DNA of 5,464 nucleotides. Source: DASSFZ01 sp036514635. GTDB lineage: Bacteria > Chloroflexota > Anaerolineae > Fen-1058. Below the pieces are notes generated by a model. That model did no database searches and was not told the origin of the DNA. It worked only from the letters and a program-made list of their open reading frames with translations. A program made the translations under genes and the position numbers. Location: the NCBI GenBank assembly GCA_036514635.1, contig DATBWU010000137.1, forward strand, positions 1-5,464, written 5' to 3'. Below, one piece after another: positions 1 to 4,555 of the stretch. Position 1 is the first letter of the stretch, and each line of letters opens with the position of its first letter.

Positions 1-162
1 AAGGTTCCAAACACTGCCATGGATCGTGTTGATTGGGATCTCCGGCAGAGCATCGTGAAGTAGCCTCACCAATTCCGAGTATCGGATGCCGGTCGGACGC
101 CCGTCCAGCATCTCAAGCGCCTTCTTCCGGATGACCTCTCGCGGGTAGTTGCCATGTTCCAC
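1..162 (-). CDS. Winged-helix domain protein, N-terminal part (truncated by window edge)
   Basis: An open frame runs from a GTG codon at 162-160 to the window edge, giving 54 residues. It starts just after the attC at 190-286, the usual place for the first gene of the next cassette. An AGGGA sequence lies a few bases before the GTG. The nearby ATG at 173-171 is in another frame and meets a stop after three codons. The visible protein reads as helices followed by a wing-like strand: a segment IRKKALEMLDGRP, then IRYSELVRLLHDALPEIP, then NTIHGSVWNL. This pattern resembles the small winged-helix modules (HARE-HTH or Mrr-N-like) at the N-terminus of DNA-modification and restriction-associated proteins, but the C-terminal part that would define the function is missing. 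The family assignment is from general pattern and is tentative. That it is a real gene is well supported by position and composition. Confidence 0.6.
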   Translation of the reverse strand, partial: MEHGNYPREVIRKKALEMLDGRPTGIRYSELVRLLHDALPEIPINTIHGSVWNL

Positions 163-189
163 TAGTCCCTCATGCCGCCTCTGCGGGAC

Positions 190-286
190 GCCTAACGGTA
201 GAGCTCACCTGCCGCGGCGGCAAGTGAGAGAGTGAACCCCAGAGAGCGGAAATGCCGCCGCGGTCGGGTGTAGCGATTGGTTACGC
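190..286 (-). repeat. attC: attC recombination site of the kinase cassette (variant R'' box)
   Basis: Read on the minus strand, this 97-bp element begins with GCGTAAC (286-280) and ends with GTTAGGC (196-190). The inner arms are strongly complementary: CGACCGCGGCGGCA near the start pairs with TGCCGCCGCGG near the end. These are the core boxes and hairpin of an integron attC site, which the integrase recombines as a folded single strand. The R'' box departs from the RYYYAAC consensus at its third base (G for a pyrimidine), so it mispairs with the terminal GTTAGGC. The TAA inside GCGTAAC is also the stop codon of the upstream kinase reading frame. The beginning of the site resembles a common attC type in environmental cassettes. 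Confidence 0.8.
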
Positions 287-736
287 ATTGGCCTCCCGGC
301 TGTCCTGAACGACTTTGGAGCCAGGGGGAATGTGATATTCACGGGACAGCTCATCAATCTTCCGCAACTCTTCTGCAGCACTCCGACGTGTCCTGGTCCT
401 GACTCGTTCGCGACATCCGTCCTCGTCAGACACAATGAAGTGTCACTCGATCGCCACGTCTGGAACGGCCGCTCGAAGGTCGGCCTTTACCGCCCGCCTC
501 CTCTGCGGCCGGCACCACTCTGTGTCCGAGGCGAGCCATGTTTCGCCCCATCGGAGCCCTGCAGTCATCTCTCCGTATTTCCGCCCACGGGCAAACGCCG
601 GATCGTCACCAATCGCATTTGCATGATAATCGTCCACATATTCAGCAGCGCCGTTTGTGTTTTTCAGCGTGTTGCCGTACGTCGTCTTTCCCGAGCCGGG
701 ATATCCAGCGATTAGAATTGCTTTTCCAGGCCTCAC
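281..736 (-). pseudogene. P-loop ATP-binding (zeta-toxin-like or kinase-like) protein, interrupted by in-frame TGA
   Basis: The full frame would be 151 codons. Codons 11-18 are a textbook Walker A motif, GYPGSGKT, which binds ATP phosphates. Further on come YVDDYHAN, DTEWCRPQRR and PDVAIE, and then a TGA at 445-443 (codon 98). Past this stop the same frame goes on for 53 codons with clear protein character (HFIVSDEDGCRERV, then a basic stretch, then LRKIDELSREYHIPPGSKVV) and ends in TAA exactly at the attC. From memory, small P-loop proteins of this type have IEW before an aromatic strand here, so TGG (Trp) to TGA is the simplest explanation. TGA ends four neighbouring genes, so recoding by the genetic code is unlikely. 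The chosen start is GTG at 736-734, preceded by GGGAG, which puts the P-loop near the N-terminus as is normal. An ATG at 766 has no good ribosome site. If translated as is, the product is 97 aa and lacks the C-terminal third. The substrate is unknown. Polynucleotide-kinase, gluconate-kinase and zeta-toxin folds all share this motif. Confidence 0.8.
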
Positions 737-862
737 TCTCTCCCATCCTCTCGCAGTGCTCTCCATCGGTAACGCGAAGGCGGAGCAGCGCCAGACTACC
801 GCCGCGAACCGACATTGGGGGAGGTACTCGGGCGGGTGGACGCCCATGCGAAGTAGCCCGTT

Positions 863-1063
863 TCACCAGCCCCAGTCTCGCAGAAGACTAGCAATCGTCT
901 TATCTGAGCGAGCCTTCTTTCTTGAGGGCAAGCGCAGATGGACGCTACCTTGGGGCAAACCCGACAGCCGCTCAAGAGTACGCTCGATCGACCCGACCGA
1001 TGCATCCGACCGGGCGACCTTGTAGCGCGTAGGCGTCAGTTTGCGAGACTTCTTTCTACCCAT
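863..1063 (-). CDS. Small basic hypothetical protein (66 aa)
   Basis: This is the first gene of the cassette that follows the attC at 1121-1213. I chose the ATG at 1063-1061 because AAGGAG (1078-1073) lies nine bases before it. A GTG at 1102 in the same frame has no such signal. The protein is very basic at its N-terminus (MGRKKSRKLTPTRYKV), has a predicted helix around residues 25-34 (SIERTLERLS), and then a segment LPQGSVHLRLPSRKKARSD followed by a second helix ending in DWGW. There is no signal peptide or membrane segment. I do not recognise a family. The charge and size would suit a nucleic-acid-binding protein or an antitoxin-like partner of the P-loop gene that begins 126 bp downstream in the same cassette, but that is inference only. 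Confidence 0.7.
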   Translation of the reverse strand: MGRKKSRKLTPTRYKVARSDASVGSIERTLERLSGLPQGSVHLRLPSRKKARSDKTIASLLRDWGW

Positions 1064-1072
1064 CGACCTTGT

Positions 1073-1078
1073 CTCCTT
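1073..1078 (-). promoter_or_regulatory. Ribosome binding site of the 66-aa gene
   Basis: AAGGAG on the minus strand, nine bases before the ATG at 1063. It decides the start in favour of this ATG over the in-frame GTG at 1102, which lies upstream of the site. Confidence 0.7.
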
Positions 1079-1120
1079 TCCACCGATTGATCCCGTCTGC
1101 ACCCTTCATTTCGTCGGCCT

Positions 1121-1213
1121 GCCTAACGACCTGGCGCTGTGCGGCTGGCGGTCACCGCCGCCCGGACATGGCGAGGTGTTTCCCCACCGGCCCGCTCCAG
1201 CGCCGTGTTAGGC
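1121..1213 (-). repeat. attC: attC recombination site of the protease cassette
   Basis: On the minus strand the 93-bp site starts with GCCTAAC (1213-1207) and ends with GTTAGGC (1127-1121), a perfect complementary pair of core boxes. The adjoining arms also pair: GGCGCTGGAGCGG near the start with CCGCACAGCGCC near the end, with one unpaired base in the first arm. Such an unpaired extra-helical base is the known feature that sets attC strand choice and orientation. It lies two bases past the TGA of the protease gene and about 57 bp before the start of the 66-aa gene. This is the most canonical attC in the window. Confidence 0.93.
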
Positions 1214-1215
1214 CG

Positions 1216-1920
1216 TCATGCCGATACATTCTGGGACTCTGCCAGAACCGGAATGCCAAGTACTCCTGGAACCCAGTCACGAAAAGCATCCTCTCGCACA
1301 GCATACGATACGCTCGTGGCACGCTCGTTGAGTTTTTCGCCGACGTAAATGCCGATCACATCCCACATGCCGGCTCCGAACTTGAAGATTGGACTACCAG
1401 AGCACCCGGGCCCAGCAACCTCGCTCAGCTCAAAAAACGAGATGCCTTTCAGCGTCGGGATGCGATGCGCGATTCTTCTGCGAACGTAGCCTTCCGCGTA
1501 GATCAGGTCGGGCCGAAGGATAGCCTTCCCGTTCCGCTCGAGCTCGTAGGTGACGTCCTCAGGATAACCGAACATTCTGTATTTGCAGGATGAGCCTTCC
1601 CACGTGTTGCTGAGGCGGAAGAACGATTTCCAAGGTCCTCCTTCGAGCTTCAGGGCGGCGACGTCCTCTGTTGGATGTGCCTCCTCGGCTTGGATGGCGA
1701 TACTAAGCCAACCGCCGGTTTCAGGGGCGAACATCCCCACCTTCGAAATGGATTCGTGACCAGCGAGGACATGTGAGGCGGTCAGCGCGTAGCCACGATT
1801 CCCAATCAAGAAGCCGGTTCCGAGGAACGACTGAACCGCCATTCCACCGCCCGCCGGCTCGGCCGCCACGGTTACGATCGGAAAGACGTAATCGCGAATT
1901 CTGTCCGACTGGATAAACAT
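1216..1920 (-). CDS. Trypsin-like serine protease (S1 family fold), cytoplasmic
   Basis: A 234-aa protein with all three catalytic residues of chymotrypsin-fold proteases in the expected order and contexts: His50 in LTASHVL, Asp86 in TEDVAALKL, and Ser174 in GPGCSGSP, where GCSG is the nucleophile loop and Gly172 helps form the oxyanion hole. Residues 30-52 (SFLGTGFLIGNRGYALTASH) form the first-barrel strand that leads to the catalytic His. No signal peptide or membrane segment is visible and there is no PDZ domain, so it differs from DegP/HtrA proteins and probably acts inside the cell on its own. It fills one cassette: the ATG is only four bases past the R' box of the preceding attC, and the TGA is two bases before its own attC. 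The ribosome site would be AGG within that R' box, five bases before the ATG. The substrate is unknown. Stress-related cleavage or an immunity or effector role are possibilities, not shown. Confidence 0.9.
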   Translation of the reverse strand: MFIQSDRIRDYVFPIVTVAAEPAGGGMAVQSFLGTGFLIGNRGYALTASHVLAGHESISKVGMFAPETGGWLSIAIQAEEAHPTEDVAALKLEGGPWKSFFRLSNTWEGSSCKYRMFGYPEDVTYELERNGKAILRPDLIYAEGYVRRRIAHRIPTLKGISFFELSEVAGPGCSGSPIFKFGAGMWDVIGIYVGEKLNERATSVSYAVREDAFRDWVPGVLGIPVLAESQNVSA

Positions 1921-1924
1921 GACG

Positions 1925-2056
1925 ACCTAACGACCTCGAGCTGAGCCGCCCGGACCAACTAGGCTAACCCCTCTCCGCTCCACGACAACTCGCCAGGCAG
2001 GCCTATTACCCATTTTCGGCCGCGGTCCACGGGTCGGCTCCAGCGAGTTGTTAGGC
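1925..2056 (-). repeat. attC: attC recombination site of the msrB cassette
   Basis: On the minus strand this 132-bp element opens with GCCTAAC (2056-2050) and closes with GTTAGGT (1931-1925), which fits the GTTRRRY consensus with a terminal T in place of the usual C. The arm after the opening box (AACTCGCTGGAGCCG) is partly complementary to the arm before the closing box (CGGCTCAGCTCGAGG). The site lies 35 bp after the msrB stop. Inside it, CAACTCGC at 1986-1993 is inverted to GCGAGTTG at 2043-2050, giving a second possible fold. The length is within the known attC range (about 57-141 bp). Confidence 0.88.
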
Positions 2057-2091
2057 GGCGCGTCGTAGAAATCGATTTGAGCCTTAACCCG

Positions 2092-2598
2092 TCAAGCCCT
2101 CCGTTCCGAGGAATTACTCGCGTCAACTGCAGGAACGGTGAGTTTGGCCAACTCGCTCTGGTCGGTGAAGGTCAGCGACTCGGAGTTAACACAGTACCGC
2201 AAGCCGCTAGGAGGAGGACCATCATCGAAGACGTGCCCCAGATGCGCATCGCAGCGGGCGCAGAGAATCTCTGTGCGCACCATGCCGAAGCTGCGATCAT
2301 CGTGTGTAATCACATTCTCGGCGGCGACTGGCTGGAAGAAGCTGGGCCATCCCGTACCTGAGTTGAACTTGGCGTCCGACCCAAAGAGTGGCAAGCTGCA
2401 GCAAATGCAACTGTAGACACCCGATCGCTTGTTATCCAGCAACGTCCCACAGAAGGGGCGTTCGGTGCCCTTGCCGCGCGCGATCTGGAACTGTGTGGAG
2501 GTGAGCTGTGCACGCCACTCCGCGTCAGTCTTCACTACCCGCGGTGTCTCGATAGGCCCGACCAACTGGCCAGCCCGATTGAAGACTTTAGCCCTCAT
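2092..2598 (-). CDS. msrB: Peptide-methionine (R)-S-oxide reductase MsrB
   Basis: The 168-aa protein reduces the R-form of methionine sulfoxide in oxidised proteins back to methionine, usually with thioredoxin as electron donor. The family marks are complete. Two zinc-binding CxxC pairs are Cys64/Cys67 (CICC) and Cys113/Cys116 (CARC). The core is NSGTGWPSFFQPV at about residues 79-91, followed by AHLGHVFDDGP, and the catalytic cysteine is Cys136 in RYCVNSESLTF. Cys50 in ERPFCGT is in a place where a recycling cysteine could act. There is no signal peptide, so it is cytosolic. The ATG at 2598 has AGGAG six bases before it. A longer frame from 2694 would start inside the preceding gene and run across the GTTAGGC, so it is rejected. 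The first 35 or so residues lie before the catalytic domain and are less typical. It is followed by its own attC. Confidence 0.93.
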   Translation of the reverse strand: MRAKVFNRAGQLVGPIETPRVVKTDAEWRAQLTSTQFQIARGKGTERPFCGTLLDNKRSGVYSCICCSLPLFGSDAKFNSGTGWPSFFQPVAAENVITHDDRSFGMVRTEILCARCDAHLGHVFDDGPPPSGLRYCVNSESLTFTDQSELAKLTVPAVDASNSSERRA

Positions 2599-2604
2599 CT
2601 CCCG

Positions 2605-2609
2605 CTCCT
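2605..2609 (-). promoter_or_regulatory. Ribosome binding site of msrB
   Basis: AGGAG on the minus strand, six bases before the ATG at 2598. It supports the 168-aa form over the 200-aa form that would begin within the GNAT gene. Confidence 0.65.
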
Positions 2610-2658
2610 GTTGCCGACCACAGTAAGCCAGCCACCCGCAGATATGCGAGGTCGCACC

Positions 2659-2665
2659 GCCTAAC
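2659..2665 (-). repeat. Lone attC R' core box at the GNAT/msrB cassette junction
   Basis: GTTAGGC on the minus strand marks the junction where the msrB cassette begins. Unlike the other junctions, no palindromic arm and no matching RYYYAAC box precede it: the GNAT stop codon is only six bases upstream, in TAAATTTTT followed by GTTAGGC. It is therefore a remnant or a fused boundary, not a full attC site. Confidence 0.65.
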
Positions 2666-2671
2666 AAAAAT

Positions 2672-3103
2672 TTAGACGGCGTCGATCCGAACACGTTTCA
2701 CATAGACTAACTCAGGATCGCCCTCGTCAAGATTCTCGATAACCCCGCTCGGCTGATAACCGAGTTTGTCGAGAAGGGCTTGCATCGGTTTGTTGGATCG
2801 GTTCGTCGAAGTGAAAAGTTTGGCCGTTTTGCAACTTTGCTCCATGTGACGGACAAGTGCTGAACCGATCCCCCGACGCCGAAACTCCCGATCGACGTAT
2901 ACCATGTCGATGAACCCGTAATCGTAGAACCTATAGTTCAAGACGCCGTAGCCAACGACCTGTCCATCAATGACCGCGACGAAACATCGATTCGATTTGA
3001 TGGATCCCTCGATGAACGCCACCCGCGAGGCCTTGACCTGAGCGATCTCATCGAACGCCCTGATCTCCCTCGCGTCGGACGGTTTGGCTGATCGAATTTC
3101 CAC
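2672..3103 (-). CDS. GNAT-family N-acetyltransferase
   Basis: A 143-aa protein with the GNAT fold order. It opens with the typical first strand MEIRSAKPSDAREIR (initiator GTG). Strands FVAVIDGQVVGYGVL and FIDMVYVD follow at about residues 41-71. Motif A, FRRRGIGSALVRHM, starts at about residue 74, and its RRRGIG loop binds the acetyl-CoA pyrophosphate. Motif B is NKPMQALLDKLGYQPSG. The reaction is transfer of acetyl from acetyl-CoA to an amine, but the acceptor cannot be read from sequence. The start is uncertain. GTG at 3103 has GGTGA five bases before it and gives the usual family N-terminus; in-frame GTG at 3112 and TTG at 3115 would add three or four residues. The gene starts 15 bases past the R' box of the preceding attC, so it is a cassette gene, yet it lacks a complete attC of its own. 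Confidence 0.9.
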   Translation of the reverse strand: MEIRSAKPSDAREIRAFDEIAQVKASRVAFIEGSIKSNRCFVAVIDGQVVGYGVLNYRFYDYGFIDMVYVDREFRRRGIGSALVRHMEQSCKTAKLFTSTNRSNKPMQALLDKLGYQPSGVIENLDEGDPELVYVKRVRIDAV

Positions 3104-3118
3104 GGAATTCACCAAGCC

Positions 3119-3248
3119 GCCGAACGAGAGAGCTCAGCGGCAGCGGCGGCGCGGGTCCAACAAGCCTGCCAACCCAAACTTCCTCGAGTCAAGTCAGCTG
3201 ATTGCCTCAGCGGCGCCAGCCGCTGTCCGCTGCAGCGAAGGGTTGGGC
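3119..3248 (-). repeat. attC: attC recombination site of the methyltransferase cassette (variant R' box)
   Basis: On the minus strand this 130-bp element begins with GCCCAAC (3248-3242), which fits RYYYAAC, and ends with GTTCGGC (3125-3119), which departs from GTTRRRY by a C at the fourth base. The arms pair well: GCAGCGGACAGCGGC near the start against GCCGCTGCCGCTGAGC near the end. Position supports the call: it lies between the methyltransferase and the GNAT gene, whose start follows within 15 bases. The mismatch in R' would weaken pairing of the core boxes. The centre is a long, less structured loop that carries no gene. Confidence 0.72.
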
Positions 3249-3351
3249 GGCGTTGACGCCCACACGACGTATGTTACTGCATTCCAATGCGCGTGCCCTT
3301 CGGCATTCACGGGGCATTCCTTGTCGGTGAGCCCACAGAAATCACCGGCAG
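3249..3351. other. Non-coding tail of the methyltransferase cassette
   Basis: About 100 bases between the hairpin at the end of the methyltransferase gene and its attC. I see no credible reading frame with a ribosome site, no T-run terminator and no repeat. Open frames here on the plus strand are shadows that run into the attC or antisense to the methyltransferase. Confidence 0.5.
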
Positions 3352-3379
3352 CAAGACCATGACCGCGCTCATGGTCTTG
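3352..3379 (-). repeat. Perfect 11-bp inverted repeat over the methyltransferase stop codon
   Basis: CAAGACCATGA and its exact reverse complement TCATGGTCTTG are separated by six bases (CCGCGC). The right arm (3369-3379) covers the last codons and the TGA of the methyltransferase. In RNA this would be a stable stem-loop at the 3' end of the reading frame. No run of U follows on the minus strand, so it is not a standard intrinsic terminator. It may protect the 3' end or slow translation termination; the role is inferred. Confidence 0.75.
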
Positions 3380-4415
3380 TCGCCCTTATCAACACCTCCT
3401 CAATCTCAGTCATCTCCCTCTCTAACGGATTCACGAACCCTGCTTGTTCTAGAAAACTTTGGCATTCCGAGGTCGTGTACGCATCGCCCTGGGCAGTGGA
3501 CGCGTAAAGCCAAAGCGCGTTGATGAGCGCCTCTTTGCGTTTACGTCTCGCATCGTCGGTGATGTATTGATTAATCACGAGCGTACCACCCGACACGAGA
3601 GCAGCATGAGCCTTCCGCAGTAGATTGACGGTGTCTTCAGGACCGAAGAACATGAGACTATAGCCAAACCAGACAACGTCGAACCGGTTTCTGCCGTAAT
3701 CCACTGTCTGCATGTCGCCAGGGATCATCGTTATCTGCTGGCTCAGGCCCAGTTTCTGGGCAAGAGCGCGGGCCAGGTCGAGTGAGGGCTGCCGATCCAT
3801 CAGCGTAGCATGCACGCCGCCATGCTGCTGCGCCAGCGCGAGCGATATGACTCCCAGCCCACATGCTACATCCAGCACGCGTAAGCCATCGCGCGCTTCG
3901 ATGCCGGCTGCGTTCAACAGCGAAGCGACTCTAGCCCATTTAGATTGCGGCACGACAAGATCAGGTGCCTCAACACGATGCTCAGTTGCCCAACCCGCAG
4001 CCCAGGTTTCACCCGCCACGTCTTCAATCAGCGGACGCTTCCCGGTCCGTATAGCAACGGCCAATTGCGAATGACCCAGCACGCCCCAATTGTTCAACAC
4101 CTCGAGGCCCCAATAGTCCGGCCCGTCCGGCAGGAGGGTCTGCTCCGCGCGTGAAACCAAGCGGTAGCCCCGCTCGTCCTTGTCCAAGAGGTCAATGGCA
4201 ACCAGCGCGTCGAGCAATGCGCGCGTGCCGGTCAGGTCCCAGCCCTCATGTTGGGCGAGGTCTTTCGCGGTGCGATAACCCGCGGCGATTTTTGCCCAGA
4301 CTTGGAGTTCCAGCCCAGCTTGGATCATTGCGGTTTTCAAGCCGGCTCTGATGATCGGGTCCCAGAATGCTTTGCTGGAGGCTGCAGCGTCAGCCAGTAT
4401 AGTATCCGAGTCCAT
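3369..4415 (-). CDS. Class I SAM-dependent methyltransferase with winged-helix dimerisation domain
   Basis: A 348-aa protein built like the O-methyltransferase family 2 (acetylserotonin or plant-type O-methyltransferases). Residues about 20-95 form an N-terminal winged-helix dimerisation domain (AGLKTAMIQAGLELQVW, then KDLAQHEGW, then a wing ending in GYRLVS). The Rossmann domain follows. Motif I is VLDVACGLGVISLALAQ from about residue 180 and binds S-adenosylmethionine. Asp207 in LMDRQ ends strand 2 and should bind the ribose hydroxyls. IPGDMQTVDYG and FDVVWFGYSLMFF are motifs II and III. In classical members a catalytic His lies in the segment after motif III; here it reads YSLMFF with no His, so a different methyl acceptor or chemistry is possible. 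The start is firm: AAGGAG lies seven bases before the ATG. It sits 59 bp after the preceding attC remnant and is a single-gene cassette. Product and acceptor are unknown. Confidence 0.9.
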   Translation of the reverse strand: MDSDTILADAAASSKAFWDPIIRAGLKTAMIQAGLELQVWAKIAAGYRTAKDLAQHEGWDLTGTRALLDALVAIDLLDKDERGYRLVSRAEQTLLPDGPDYWGLEVLNNWGVLGHSQLAVAIRTGKRPLIEDVAGETWAAGWATEHRVEAPDLVVPQSKWARVASLLNAAGIEARDGLRVLDVACGLGVISLALAQQHGGVHATLMDRQPSLDLARALAQKLGLSQQITMIPGDMQTVDYGRNRFDVVWFGYSLMFFGPEDTVNLLRKAHAALVSGGTLVINQYITDDARRKRKEALINALWLYASTAQGDAYTTSECQSFLEQAGFVNPLEREMTEIEEVLIRATRP

Positions 4416-4422
4416 AGCAGTT

Positions 4423-4428
4423 CTCCTT
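4423..4428 (-). promoter_or_regulatory. Ribosome binding site of the methyltransferase gene
   Basis: AAGGAG on the minus strand, seven bases before the ATG at 4415. It is the strongest ribosome site in the window. The leader just upstream holds a short tandem repeat (TGTTGAA twice, about 4431-4446) and no convincing promoter boxes. Confidence 0.75.
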
Positions 4429-4474
4429 TATTCAACATTCAACAACAGTCAGCGACTGGGGCGACGCGAAAGCT

Positions 4475-4520
4475 GCCTAACGACCTGGCGCCTGAGCGGC
4501 GGCGCGCAGCGCCGGGATCT
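4475..4520 (-). repeat. attC: Half attC site, interrupted by the IS3-family element
   Basis: Read on the minus strand, the segment ends in GGCGCCAGGTCGTTAGGC (4492-4475). The R' box and adjoining bases are identical over 16 positions to the end of the attC at 1121-1213. The arm before it (GATCCCGGCGCTGCGCGCC) is GC-rich and can fold. No opening RYYYAAC box is found, because from 4521 on the sequence is an insertion element. The missing half should lie on the far side of the element, beyond the window. It belongs to an unseen cassette upstream. Confidence 0.78.
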
Positions 4521-4543
4521 TGACCCGATTTCGTTGACACCCC
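4521..4543. repeat. Terminal inverted repeat of the IS3-family element (one end)
   Basis: The stretch begins TGACCCGATTTCGTTGACAC and ends 13 bases short of the orfB stop codon. The terminal TG and the position just outside the transposase frame fit an IS3-family terminal repeat. The partner repeat is outside the window, so the exact length is estimated. Confidence 0.6.
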
Positions 4544-4555
4544 ATGTGGTAATGC

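Noticed and set aside
205..435. A 76-codon minus-strand frame containing NQSLHPTAAA
   Set aside because: This peptide is a translation of attC sequence. The frame spans the attC and overlaps the end of the kinase gene.
443..445. TGA read as Trp or selenocysteine in the P-loop gene
   Set aside because: TGA ends the methyltransferase, MsrB, protease and 66-aa frames here, so code 4 is unlikely. I see no selenocysteine insertion element and the expected residue is Trp.
332..715. A 127-codon open frame on the plus strand
   Set aside because: It is a shadow of the P-loop gene, which carries a clear Walker A motif on the other strand.
737..862. Possible decayed attC between the 66-aa gene and the P-loop gene
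   Set aside because: No RYYYAAC/GTTRRRY pair or palindromic arms could be found. The gap looks like ordinary non-coding sequence or an upstream part of the P-loop gene.
1069..1593. A 174-codon open frame on the plus strand
   Set aside because: It runs across the attC at 1121-1213 and antisense to the protease, whose catalytic triad is on the minus strand. No motif is seen in it.
2599..2694. A 32-residue N-terminal extension of MsrB
   Set aside because: It would begin inside the GNAT gene and cross the GTTAGGC junction. The ATG at 2598 has a good ribosome site.
2792..2798. ATCCAAC (minus strand) inside the GNAT gene as the missing R'' box
   Set aside because: It matches RYYYAAC but is inside conserved motif B coding sequence, and its flank does not pair with the bases before GTTAGGC.
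4416..4474. A promoter in the methyltransferase leader
   Set aside because: TTG-containing AT-rich bases are present, but no -35/-10 pair with proper spacing stands out.
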